32,971 bases of DNA from CAYTRP01 sp964625145. Lineage in GTDB: Bacteria; Sumerlaeota; Sumerlaeia; SLMS01; JAHLLQ01. Position numbers and translations under genes: made by a program. How positions within the stretch are numbered: the first letter of the stretch is position 1; each line of letters begins with the position of its first letter. A model generated the notes under the pieces. That model saw only the letters and a list, made by a program, of their open reading frames with translations, was not told the origin of the DNA and did no database searches. The DNA lies in NCBI GenBank assembly GCA_964625145.1, contig CAZVAQ010000026.1:1-32971 (forward strand), written 5' to 3'. Of the stretch, positions 1-7,165 are shown piece by piece.

Positions 1-2
1 GG

Positions 3-617
3 CGCAAACCCATCGACCCGTCCAAACGCTTGTTCCTGAAGTTGACGTTCGTGGCCCTAGCCGCACCGGGGAGCTTTGCGGTGATGCCGGGGAGGGGGTT
101 TGGGGCGTATCCAATTTGTGACGGGCCGGGAGGCGAGCTTTGCGGGTTGGAGCCGGACCAGCCCCAGACGGGGTGCGATCCACCGGAGACGAATACTTGT
201 ACGGAGGAGTGGACCTGGGGTTGTAATCCCGCTACGGGGTGGCGCAATGGCTGCAATGTGCCTGCTGGCAACAACTGCACTCAAAACGCCTGCGGTGGCG
301 ACTATACACCAACTGCCAATAGTTGCGGCACTGCTCCTCCCGGAACACCGGCCACAATAAGCGCTTCGAACGAATGCTCTGGCACACCGGCGGCTGGTGG
401 AAATCAGTGCAATGCGACCCAGGGCAACTACTGCGTTGGGGTCGCGGCTGCGAACAAGTGCACTGGTACCAATGTGTGTAACGGAGTTGGGCCGCCCGTT
501 GGCAATGCGTGCAATGGAGTGGCCGGAGCGAACACATGCTTGGGATCAAACACCTGCAATCCAGCCGGTGCTAATACGTGTACTCCTGCAGGTGTCGGCG
601 CGAACGTCCCCCCTTGA
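3..617 (+). CDS. Cys-rich secreted protein, 5' end outside window
   Basis: I do not recognise a family. The frame is open back to base 3. A TTG at 30 could start it, but the codons before it (R-K-P-I-D-P-S-K-R) look like the basic n-region of a signal peptide whose hydrophobic core follows (LFLKLTFVALAAPGSFA), so the true start is probably upstream of the window. The mature part holds 18 Cys, is rich in Asn, Gly, Thr, Ala and Pro, and lacks long hydrophobic stretches. The C-terminal half is a degenerate repeat of the type A-N-x-C-x-G-x-N-x-C-N. It therefore looks exported and disulfide-stabilised. The stop (615-617) lies 23 bases before the next start at 641, so the two genes are probably co-transcribed. 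The gene is in a stretch of lower GC than the rest of the window. The exported, disulfide-bonded character is inference; the function is unknown. Confidence 0.6.
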   Translation, partial: RKPIDPSKRLFLKLTFVALAAPGSFAVMPGRGFGAYPICDGPGGELCGLEPDQPQTGCDPPETNTCTEEWTWGCNPATGWRNGCNVPAGNNCTQNACGGDYTPTANSCGTAPPGTPATISASNECSGTPAAGGNQCNATQGNYCVGVAAANKCTGTNVCNGVGPPVGNACNGVAGANTCLGSNTCNPAGANTCTPAGVGANVPP

Positions 618-640
618 GAATGTACAGCGGAGAGAAGACC

Positions 641-3208
641 ATGTCTCCAGTCATGCGCCAACATCACGTCATAATCACCAGCGCGGTCATTTGTCTCGCC
701 TTGCTGGCGACCACCTTGGCGCTTTTTCTTGGCTTGGCGGGCACGAGAACGACAGGTTCTGAAGATTACAATGACCATTCTGCCGATACTGTCGTGACAT
801 CCGATTTTGGTGGGTCGCCCGCTGCTGAGCAACTCGGGAACTCCACTGCCGGGCTGGATATTGGCGACGACACTGAGAGGGAAGCAGCACTATCCAACCC
901 GATGGATCTCGCTTCCAATCACCCACTCGCATCACCTGTAGAGTGGCGGACTAAAGGAGGGATCAGGCTCGAGTTTGTGGACTATCCTCGTGGGAGGCCC
1001 CTCATCTTGCGGCCCGAAGCCGTTCTCTTCGACGACAACATGGTTCAACTCGGGTGTGATACCTTTCGTACTTGTGTGAACGACGGCGGACTCATCATGG
1101 AGTTCACAGGGAGCCTTAGAACGGCATCGAAACAGATCTTTCTTTTCTTTGCCGATGGGCAGTATTACGTTCCCCCGGTCGTCTTTGAAAACACTATCTT
1201 TGAAAGTTCCCAAGTAGTTGACAAAGAGAGCTACTTGGTACCGCTCGATTTCGAGGACCATGATATCATCGCCAAGTATCTCCCACTCGAAAGCCCGTAT
1301 TGGTCTCCGCTTATGGTCGCGTACATCAAGCCCAAACTCTGGCCTCTCGAATCGAAATCGGATTACTCGGGCTCCAGTTATACTTTGGTGCGTATCCAAT
1401 GCATCCGCCTAGGGTTCCTGGATCTGGCTGGCGCTAATTCTACTTTAATTTACTACCCCGAGACTCATCAGGATAGCCCGCATGCGATAAGGGGAATGAC
1501 GAGCGGCTATATATCTCATGTGCTGAATCAGTCGTCGACCCTATACGGGGTTTCCCGCGTCCACGACAATGTTCTTCCCTTACTTCCCGGAATCTACACA
1601 GCTCAAGGCGTGGGCCCCGAGGGCGAGTACTTCTGGGCCCCCCATTTGGAGATACTGTCTGGAGAAACGCTCAAACCGCCGGAGTCTTCGTCGTTGATTA
1701 CCGAGTTGCCCACTGCAATGGAGATTACCCCCTCCTCCGTTTCGCGTTTCGGATTAATTGCCGGGTATAACGTCCGAATATCAGATCCCTCGACTTCCGA
1801 GCGCTTTTCCTTCGGTATACCGATTGTCGCGGCGGAGAAAGAGAATGGACAATATCACCTTAGCAAAGATCTGCTTGCTCCAGGAAGGCTCTACGCAACT
1901 GGGATACTGACGCTGAGTGCTCCCTTGAAGGGCGGAGTTGCAATACTGGCAGGAATCGCATCCGGCAAGCTATGCGAGATATCAGCTTACGACAAGAATG
2001 GCGTGTTGAACATCCCTCCTCTCAAGGTCTCTCTTCTGCCTGGAGAGTACCTGCAAGTCACGTATCCTCCCGCTCCCGTGGAGTGCCGTGTCGAGATCAC
2101 CGTTCCTTCGGACTACCCGTCGAAAACGTTCGACCTTCATGTCACCGCGCATGTCGAAGGAGCGTCGCCCATGATCTACCAGATTGATGGCTATGCCAAA
2201 ACAATCCAGATCTATCCTGGGCGCTATCTGGCAACCCTTCATCAAGGCGAGTTTCCGGTGGAGCGGAAATGGCTCATCGTCCCCGCGAACGCACAATCCT
2301 GCCGCTTGGACTTCGCCATCGGCAAGAGGACGAGACGCGACTGGATCGTCCGTGTCGAGGGGGAGAGCGACTTGATTCCACGTGAGCTTCCCTTCTTTCC
2401 ACAACGGCGCGGCAGCGCGGCTCCTCCCGCCGGAATCGAAGTACAGTCCATCAAAGGGAGTGGAATGCTGTCGTGGGGGTTGGAAGACGGGGAATACTGG
2501 CTGCAATCATTTGCTCCCCCTGTGATCGTCAATCTCGGGCCTTATTTCATACAGTCAGAATCCGAACAGTTGGTTGATGAGGTCGTGCTTCGGCACGCGG
2601 AGGAGTGGTTGAGGGTGGTTGATCGGAATACTGGGAAACCAATTCACAGAGTCACGATTGAAACCAATACGGTTCGTTCTTTGGAAAGAAGCGCGCCGCT
2701 TGGAAGTATGGGGCTCACGGGTGGGATCACCGATGAAGCGGGCGAGGCTCGACTTCCGATTCTTCTTCACGACGGGATGGAGCCGCTCGCTCATCGAATT
2801 TGGCACAGGGACTATGTTGGTGTCAATTTGCGTGCCGACTTTTCCAAGCCGCCTAGAGAGGCCAGAGTAGTGACATTGATTCCTAGAGGGCGCGTCTTGG
2901 AGGTAATGGTGGAAGGACCGGACGGGGAGCCAATTGCAGGCGCAACTGTTGACGCTCGCGCCGTGAGTTCCGAGACGGCACGCTCGGAGGTATCTGTGTG
3001 GGCATATCCCAGGCCGACTGATCGATTTGGGTTCGCACGCATCGAGGATGCTCCCAATGGTGCTCTTCGGGTTCGCGTCACGCCCGATTCAAGCATCTTC
3101 ACTTCGAAGAGGTTCAAGGAAACGACGATCACCCTGGAGGATGAAGACATTCGTGTTGGCGAGGTGGTGGTAGTAAGACTTGAGGAGGAAAGAGTGGATG
3201 GTGAGTGA
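641..3208 (+). CDS. Membrane-anchored large protein with C-terminal carboxypeptidase-regulatory-like domain
   Basis: This 855-residue protein has an N-terminal hydrophobic anchor (about residues 10-34), a Ser/Asp-rich linker, and then a long beta-rich extracytoplasmic region with no family I can name. The C-terminal part (about 749-855) begins with a V-x-G-P-D-G-E-P-I-A-G-A-T-V pattern typical of carboxypeptidase-regulatory-like (Ig-like transthyretin) domains; a weaker copy (V-V-D-R-N-T-G-K-P-I) precedes it. I chose ATG 641 because GGAGAGAAG at 629-637 is a good Shine-Dalgarno site; in-frame ATGs at 620 and 653 are alternatives. It follows the Cys-rich gene by 23 bases. Codon use is less GC-biased than in the rest of the window, with more ATA, AGG and AGA codons; bases 1441-1500 are 28/60 G+C by hand count against 37/60 for bases 9721-9780 in htrA. 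It has the same general plan (anchor plus carboxypeptidase-regulatory repeats) as the 1280-residue protein at 25499. A structural surface role is inferred. Confidence 0.75.
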   Translation: MSPVMRQHHVIITSAVICLALLATTLALFLGLAGTRTTGSEDYNDHSADTVVTSDFGGSPAAEQLGNSTAGLDIGDDTEREAALSNPMDLASNHPLASPVEWRTKGGIRLEFVDYPRGRPLILRPEAVLFDDNMVQLGCDTFRTCVNDGGLIMEFTGSLRTASKQIFLFFADGQYYVPPVVFENTIFESSQVVDKESYLVPLDFEDHDIIAKYLPLESPYWSPLMVAYIKPKLWPLESKSDYSGSSYTLVRIQCIRLGFLDLAGANSTLIYYPETHQDSPHAIRGMTSGYISHVLNQSSTLYGVSRVHDNVLPLLPGIYTAQGVGPEGEYFWAPHLEILSGETLKPPESSSLITELPTAMEITPSSVSRFGLIAGYNVRISDPSTSERFSFGIPIVAAEKENGQYHLSKDLLAPGRLYATGILTLSAPLKGGVAILAGIASGKLCEISAYDKNGVLNIPPLKVSLLPGEYLQVTYPPAPVECRVEITVPSDYPSKTFDLHVTAHVEGASPMIYQIDGYAKTIQIYPGRYLATLHQGEFPVERKWLIVPANAQSCRLDFAIGKRTRRDWIVRVEGESDLIPRELPFFPQRRGSAAPPAGIEVQSIKGSGMLSWGLEDGEYWLQSFAPPVIVNLGPYFIQSESEQLVDEVVLRHAEEWLRVVDRNTGKPIHRVTIETNTVRSLERSAPLGSMGLTGGITDEAGEARLPILLHDGMEPLAHRIWHRDYVGVNLRADFSKPPREARVVTLIPRGRVLEVMVEGPDGEPIAGATVDARAVSSETARSEVSVWAYPRPTDRFGFARIEDAPNGALRVRVTPDSSIFTSKRFKETTITLEDEDIRVGEVVVVRLEEERVDGE

Positions 3209-3312
3209 TCTTTGGTCCACCCGACGCGCCCCTCGCCGAACGCGAGATCACTCTCGAACCCAACCAGCGGCATCACCTTGAGATTGAGCTGCCCGCTGCC
3301 GCCCAGCCGTGA
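3205..3312 (+). pseudogene. C-terminal remnant of a carboxypeptidase-regulatory-like protein
   Basis: A third frame, different from the gene just upstream, is open from 3205 to a TGA at 3310-3312. It reads like real protein: G-P-P-D-A-P-L-A-E-R-E, then I-T-L-E-P-N-Q-R-H-H-L-E-I-E-L-P. The I-T-L-E...(V/I)-E-L pattern matches the way the 855-residue protein itself ends (T-I-T-L-E-D...V-V-V-R-L-E-E). There is no start codon context, and a stop precedes it at 3202-3204. I read it as the tail of a duplicated or replaced homologue. It could still be chance coding potential. Confidence 0.35.
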
Positions 3313-3327
3313 GCCACCGCTTCTCCC

Positions 3328-3535
3328 TGCGACCTCCCCGCCCTTGGTACCCTGGCGAGCAATCAAACACCACAGCGAGATGGTGATGGCTGGGGGCCCT
3401 GGTTGGACTTGGCAGGCGAGACGCCTGCCCTACTTGCTCAATCCTCTCTTTGCTGGGAATGGGCTGATGAAGCGATCCGCCACCCCCCACTTCGCCTTGC
3501 AACCCGCCCCGGCCTTGGCACCTTGGGGGCAATCA
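3328..3535. repeat. Imperfect direct repeat, two copies
   Basis: Copy A is 3328-3365 and copy B is 3498-3535. Aligned by hand from their shared CCCCG to their shared GCAATCA, about 25 of 30 positions agree with one single-base gap. Both contain a CTTGG(T/C)ACC core. The copies flank the hairpin at 3411-3429, which suggests that part of the region was duplicated. Confidence 0.4.
3411..3429. repeat. Dispersed palindromic repeat unit (hairpin)
   Basis: GGCAGGCG (3411-3418) and CGCCTGCC (3422-3429) form a perfect 8-bp stem with an AGA loop, followed by CTACTTG. Translated, the surroundings give A-G-E-T-P-A and Q-A-R-R-L-P, strings I associate with spurious ORFs from intergenic repeats in Planctomycetota, Verrucomicrobiota and relatives. 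The right flank (CTACT) is shared with the element at 31145-31243. Confidence 0.6.
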
Positions 3536-3561
3536 TTCCCCCTCAAGGAGCCGCCCCATCC

Positions 3562-4449
3562 ATGGTTGCCGATCTGTCCCTGGAACACAGCCCCCTCACC
3601 GACCTCTTCCCCCGAGTCGCCACGAAGGAGGACGAGGAGAAGTACCGTCTGACTGAGGAGCAGGTGGCGTTCTTTCACGAGAACGGGTATGTGAAGGGCG
3701 TGAAGGTGTTGGAGCCGAACGAGGTGGAGGTGCTGCGCGAGGAGTTGGCCAAGCTGGTCGAGCCGACGCCGGAGGAGCGGGCGTTGTTCTATGAGTTTCA
3801 CTCCAACGAATCCGCCAACCCGAACACGACGCTGTTCCATGCGCTGGGGGCGTGGCGGGTGGGGCGGGCGCTGCACGACATCCTGTGGAATCCGCGCTTC
3901 ACGGTGCCGGCGTCTCAGCTCCTCGGCGGGCCGGTGCGTTTCTGGCACGACCAGTTGTTCTGCAAGCCCGCCGGCCACGGCGGTGTGGTGGCCTGGCACC
4001 AGGATTACTCCTACTGGACGCGCACGCAGCCGATGCAGCACCTGACGTGCTGGATTGGCCTGGATGAGGCCACGACGGAGAACGGCTGCATGGTCTATGT
4101 GCCCAAGAGCCACCGGTGGCCGCTGCTTCCCGTCACCGGATTGGCCGGCGACATGCACGCGATCGAGACGGTTCTTTCCGACGAGCAGAAGGCGGAATTC
4201 CGCCAGCAGGTCACCGTCGAGTTGCCGCTGGGCTATGCGGCGTTCCACCATCCCTTGCTCGTGCACGGTTCGTACGAGAATCGGTCAACGCGCTCGCGGC
4301 GGGCGATCGTGCTGAACACCGTGCGCGACGGCGTGAGGTCCGACTCCAACGACCCGCTGCTGGATGGCGTGCCGCCAGTGCCAAAGGGCCAGCCGCTGGG
4401 CGGGCAATTCTTCCCGCTTCTTTACACTCCGGTCGGCAATGGCGCATGA
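3562..4449 (+). CDS. Phytanoyl-CoA dioxygenase (PhyH) family protein
   Basis: The product is a predicted cytoplasmic non-haem Fe(II)/2-oxoglutarate-dependent oxygenase of 295 residues, a normal size for PhyH proteins. The iron triad is visible: H146-x-D148 (in WHQDYSYW) and the distal H235 (HHPLLVHGSYEN), followed by Arg residues (245-246) in place to bind the 2-oxoglutarate carboxylate. W-H-D-Q-L-F-C-K-P at 128-136 is also typical of the family. I chose ATG 3562 because AAGGAG lies 11 bases upstream and the frame before it crosses a repeat. The stop overlaps the next start (ATGA at 4446-4449), so the metallo-hydrolase is translationally coupled. PhyH proteins hydroxylate diverse small molecules, and the substrate cannot be read from the sequence. 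Confidence 0.88.
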   Translation: MVADLSLEHSPLTDLFPRVATKEDEEKYRLTEEQVAFFHENGYVKGVKVLEPNEVEVLREELAKLVEPTPEERALFYEFHSNESANPNTTLFHALGAWRVGRALHDILWNPRFTVPASQLLGGPVRFWHDQLFCKPAGHGGVVAWHQDYSYWTRTQPMQHLTCWIGLDEATTENGCMVYVPKSHRWPLLPVTGLAGDMHAIETVLSDEQKAEFRQQVTVELPLGYAAFHHPLLVHGSYENRSTRSRRAIVLNTVRDGVRSDSNDPLLDGVPPVPKGQPLGGQFFPLLYTPVGNGA

Positions 4450-5303
4450 GCATCCAGGCCGGGCGTTGGCGAATTGATCTGCTGACCGATGGCACCTTTC
4501 GCCTGGACGGAGGTGCCATGTTCGGCATCGTGCCCAAGGTCATCTGGCAACGGCTGATCACACCCGATGATCTGAACCGCATCGAGTTGGGCCTCAACAG
4601 CCTGCTCGTGCGCGATGGCACCCGCACCATCGTCGTGGAGACGGGGATGGGCACCAAGTGGAGCGAGAAGGACAAGCAGCTCTACGTCCTGAAGCAGGAG
4701 CCGGGACTGGTGGGGATGCTGGCGCAACACGGTGTGCAGCCCGCCGACGTCACGCATGTGTTGTTCAGCCACCTGCATCTGGATCACGCGGGCGGCAACA
4801 CGCGCTTCGATGAATCGGGGAGGGCAGTGCCCACCTTTCCCAACGCGCGCTACATGGTGCCGCGCGGCGAGTGGGAGGAAGGCATCAACCCCGACGAGAT
4901 CACGCGACACAGCTTCACGCCGGAGGATCTCATTCCGATTCGCGACGCGGGTCTTGTCGATTTCCTCCCCGAAGAGGGCGAAGCGCTCCCCGGCGTGCGC
5001 GTCATGCCAACGCCCGGGCACACGCCGCATCATGTATCATTGCTCTTTGGTGAAGGAACCGATGCCGTGCTCTTCGCCGGCGACATCTTCCCGACATCCA
5101 TGCACATCAAACCGCATTACCACATGGGATATGACCTGGACGCGAAGACCGTTGCCGCAACGCGCGTGTGGTTGGCGGAGGAATGCATCCGCCATGGCTG
5201 GCGTGTGTTTTTTCCACACGAGCCACGGCCGGGTTTGTGTAGACTTGCAATGCAGGACGGAAAGCTGATGGCCGTCAACGCCGGTCAGGGCGTCGAGCCG
5301 TAG
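4446..5303 (+). CDS. Metallo-beta-lactamase-fold hydrolase
   Basis: This 285-residue MBL-fold enzyme has the dinuclear metal site S-H109-L-H111-L-D113-H114, H192 (PTPGHTPHH) and D213 (FAGDIFP); a late His in FFPHEP probably completes the set. The layout resembles lactonase/quorum-quenching and related metabolic MBL hydrolases more than true beta-lactamases. No signal peptide is seen, so it should act in the cytoplasm. Its ATG sits in an ATGA overlap with the dioxygenase stop, so the two probably act on the same compound or pathway (inference). Its last 19 bases overlap the end of the convergent pseudopilin gene. The substrate is unknown. Confidence 0.88.
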   Translation: MSIQAGRWRIDLLTDGTFRLDGGAMFGIVPKVIWQRLITPDDLNRIELGLNSLLVRDGTRTIVVETGMGTKWSEKDKQLYVLKQEPGLVGMLAQHGVQPADVTHVLFSHLHLDHAGGNTRFDESGRAVPTFPNARYMVPRGEWEEGINPDEITRHSFTPEDLIPIRDAGLVDFLPEEGEALPGVRVMPTPGHTPHHVSLLFGEGTDAVLFAGDIFPTSMHIKPHYHMGYDLDAKTVAATRVWLAEECIRHGWRVFFPHEPRPGLCRLAMQDGKLMAVNAGQGVEP

Positions 5304-5929
5304 ATGCTCTGCGTGCCGCCGCCAAAGCGCACAATGTCGCCGTTGCTGATGGTGCCGTTGGTGGCATCGTAGAGTTCCGGGCCGGTGGCGCCGATGGAGT
5401 TGCCGGATTGAATGTAGCCACGGAAATCGGGGGCGTATTCCAGGTGCTCGCCCTGGCTCTGGCTGCGGCCGGGGCCCCAACTGACCAATGAAAACGCATT
5501 GCGCGGCGGGTAGCCAATCTGCGGCAGCGATTGCCAGCGGTACACCACGCGCCGCGCCGTCGATGTGTAGGCATCGTCGTTGTACCAGAAGTATTGATAG
5601 TACCCTTCCGGATTATTCTGGTCGGGGCGCTCCACGCGAAACTCATCCTTCAGCGGGACGCTGGACAGATACGCTACGGGTGAAGTGATCGACGAGCCCG
5701 GCGTGACCAGGTTCGTGATCATGTAACCAGACACCATGTAGCCCGGGTATTTGTTGAAGTCCACGGCGTAGGATTCGCAGGCGGTGACGATCGTGCGGAA
5801 GTCGTTCTTCACACGCGATACCTTCGCGCGCACCTGGGCCTCCATGAAGTTGGGGACGGCAATGGCGGCCAGGATCGCGATGATGGCAACAACGATGAGC
5901 AGCTCGATGAGCGTAAAGGCGGACCGCAT
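5285..5929 (-). CDS. Type II secretion/type IV pilus-like pseudopilin
   Basis: A 214-residue pseudopilin. The N-terminus (MRSAFTLIELLIVVAIIAIL) is a class III prepilin signal with the conserved Glu at +5 of the mature chain and a hydrophobic helix running to about residue 25. The residue before the cleavage site is Ala where Gly is usual. A soluble domain follows with Tyr-rich segments and, near the end, Y-D-A-T-N-G-T-I-S-N-G-D-I, which I associate with the GspG/H-like pseudopilins numerous in Planctomycetota and related phyla. I chose ATG 5929 because the signal begins there and GGAGG lies about 11 bases upstream; a longer frame (to 5992) has no signal. It is 109 bases downstream of pilU on the same strand and runs tail to tail into the MBL gene. 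It could be a minor pilin of the pilus or a secretion pseudopilin. Confidence 0.88.
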   Translation of the reverse strand: MRSAFTLIELLIVVAIIAILAAIAVPNFMEAQVRAKVSRVKNDFRTIVTACESYAVDFNKYPGYMVSGYMITNLVTPGSSITSPVAYLSSVPLKDEFRVERPDQNNPEGYYQYFWYNDDAYTSTARRVVYRWQSLPQIGYPPRNAFSLVSWGPGRSQSQGEHLEYAPDFRGYIQSGNSIGATGPELYDATNGTISNGDIVRFGGGTQSIYGSTP

Positions 5930-6038
5930 GTGGGACGTTCCCCCTCCGGCCTTGGCGATGAACCGTGGGGGAAGATCTCGTGCAGCAGCCACGTCGGTGG
6001 CAAGGTGGAGTTTCCTGGGGGCCTTTTGCCTGACGGAC

Positions 6039-7115
6039 TTAACTGGCGACGGCCACCCCGCGCATGCGCAGGCGGAGGTTGTTGGAGCTGTCCGCGTGGC
6101 GGAAGGCCTCCTCTTCCGTGATGAGCCCCTGCGCCCACAATTGGTGGATGTGCATGTCGAAGGTCTGACAGCCGGCGGCGGCCGAGGCGGTCATGACGCC
6201 CTTGATGGACTTCACGTCCCCCTTGTTGATCAGTTCGGCCATCATGGGGGTGTTCATCATGATTTCCAGCGCCGCGACGCGTCCGCCGCTGGTGCGCTTG
6301 AGCAGGCGTTGGCTGATGATGGCGCGCAGGTTCAGCGAGAGCTGCAGGAAGAGCTGGTCGAGGAACTCGTGCGGGAAGAAGTTCGCGATGCGCTCCAGCG
6401 TCTGGTTGGCGTTGTTGCTGTGCAAGGTGCCGAGAACCAAGTGGCCGGTCTCGGAGGCGTGGAGCGCGAAGCTCATGGTATCGGTGTCGCGAATTTCGCC
6501 GATGTAGATGACCTTGGGCGCCTGGCGCAGGCTGTTCTTCAGGGCAATGTGCCAGTTCTTCGTGTCGATGCCGACCTCGCGCTGGCTGATCAGGGACTTC
6601 TTGTGCGGGTGGATGTACTCGACGGGGTCCTCGATGGTCACGATGTGACCGCCCATGCGCTCGTTGCGGTAATTGATCATGGCGGCCAGGGTGGTGGACT
6701 TACCAGTGCCGGTGGCGCCGGTGACCAGCACCATGCCGCGTTCCTGCATGATGAGCTCGCCGAGGCTGCCGGGCAGGCCCAGTTCGTCGAGCGTGGGGAT
6801 GATCATGGTGATGCGGCGCAGCACGAGGGCGACGCTGCCGCGCTGGGTGTAGATGTTCACACGGAAGCGGCCGGCGCCGGAGAGCGAATAGGAGAGATTG
6901 ATCTCCATCTCGCGGGCGAACTCTTCCTGCTCCTCGGGGCGCATCAGTTCCATGGCGTAGGCGTGCGTGTCCTCCGGCTTGAGGATACCCTCCGCCGCGT
7001 TGACGAAGTTGCCGTGGACGGAATACTTGGGCTCGGTGCCGGCGGCGAGATAGAGGTCGGAGCACTCCATCTCGATCATGCGTTGCAGGAGCTGCGAGAG
7101 TGGTACACGTGCCAT
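6039..7115 (-). CDS. pilU: Type IV pilus retraction ATPase, PilU-like
   Basis: A 358-residue PilT/PilU-family hexameric ATPase that acts at the cytoplasmic base of the pilus. Visible motifs are Walker A GATGTGKST (133-141), an Asp box, a Walker B-type segment VIYIGEIRD (202-210) and a His box TLHSNNANQ (230-238). I favour PilU over PilT because of E-F-A-R-E-M-E-I-N (about 65-73), M-N-T-P-M-M-A-E-L-I-N-K-G-D, and the tail A-D-S-S-N-N-L-R-L-R. PilU normally works with PilT as an accessory retraction motor, and a pilT gene lies 50 bases upstream on the same strand. The start follows the conserved N-terminus. The PilU label is strong but rests on recalled motifs. Confidence 0.9.
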   Translation of the reverse strand: MARVPLSQLLQRMIEMECSDLYLAAGTEPKYSVHGNFVNAAEGILKPEDTHAYAMELMRPEEQEEFAREMEINLSYSLSGAGRFRVNIYTQRGSVALVLRRITMIIPTLDELGLPGSLGELIMQERGMVLVTGATGTGKSTTLAAMINYRNERMGGHIVTIEDPVEYIHPHKKSLISQREVGIDTKNWHIALKNSLRQAPKVIYIGEIRDTDTMSFALHASETGHLVLGTLHSNNANQTLERIANFFPHEFLDQLFLQLSLNLRAIISQRLLKRTSGGRVAALEIMMNTPMMAELINKGDVKSIKGVMTASAAAGCQTFDMHIHQLWAQGLITEEEAFRHADSSNNLRLRMRGVAVAS

Positions 7116-7165
7116 TGAGTTATCTCCGTTTATCCTGTGTCAGCTCGAGTTAGATCGCAAGTCCG

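Larger units (their letters stand above)
3209..3561. other. Intergenic region with gene remnant and repeats
   Basis: There is no intact gene in this 353-base interval. It holds the coding remnant ending at 3312, an imperfect direct repeat (3328-3365 and 3498-3535), a dispersed-type hairpin (3411-3429), and AAGGAG at 3545-3550, which serves as the ribosome binding site of the dioxygenase at 3562. The long frame running from 3403 into the dioxygenase crosses the hairpin repeat and is not credible as coding. No convincing promoter was seen. Confidence 0.6.

Noticed and set aside
5784..7118. Long plus-strand open frame (444 codons) over pilU
   Set aside because: It mirrors the codon bias of the minus-strand pilU gene. 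The translation is rich in Val, Gly, Asp and His with no motif, while pilU is unmistakable.
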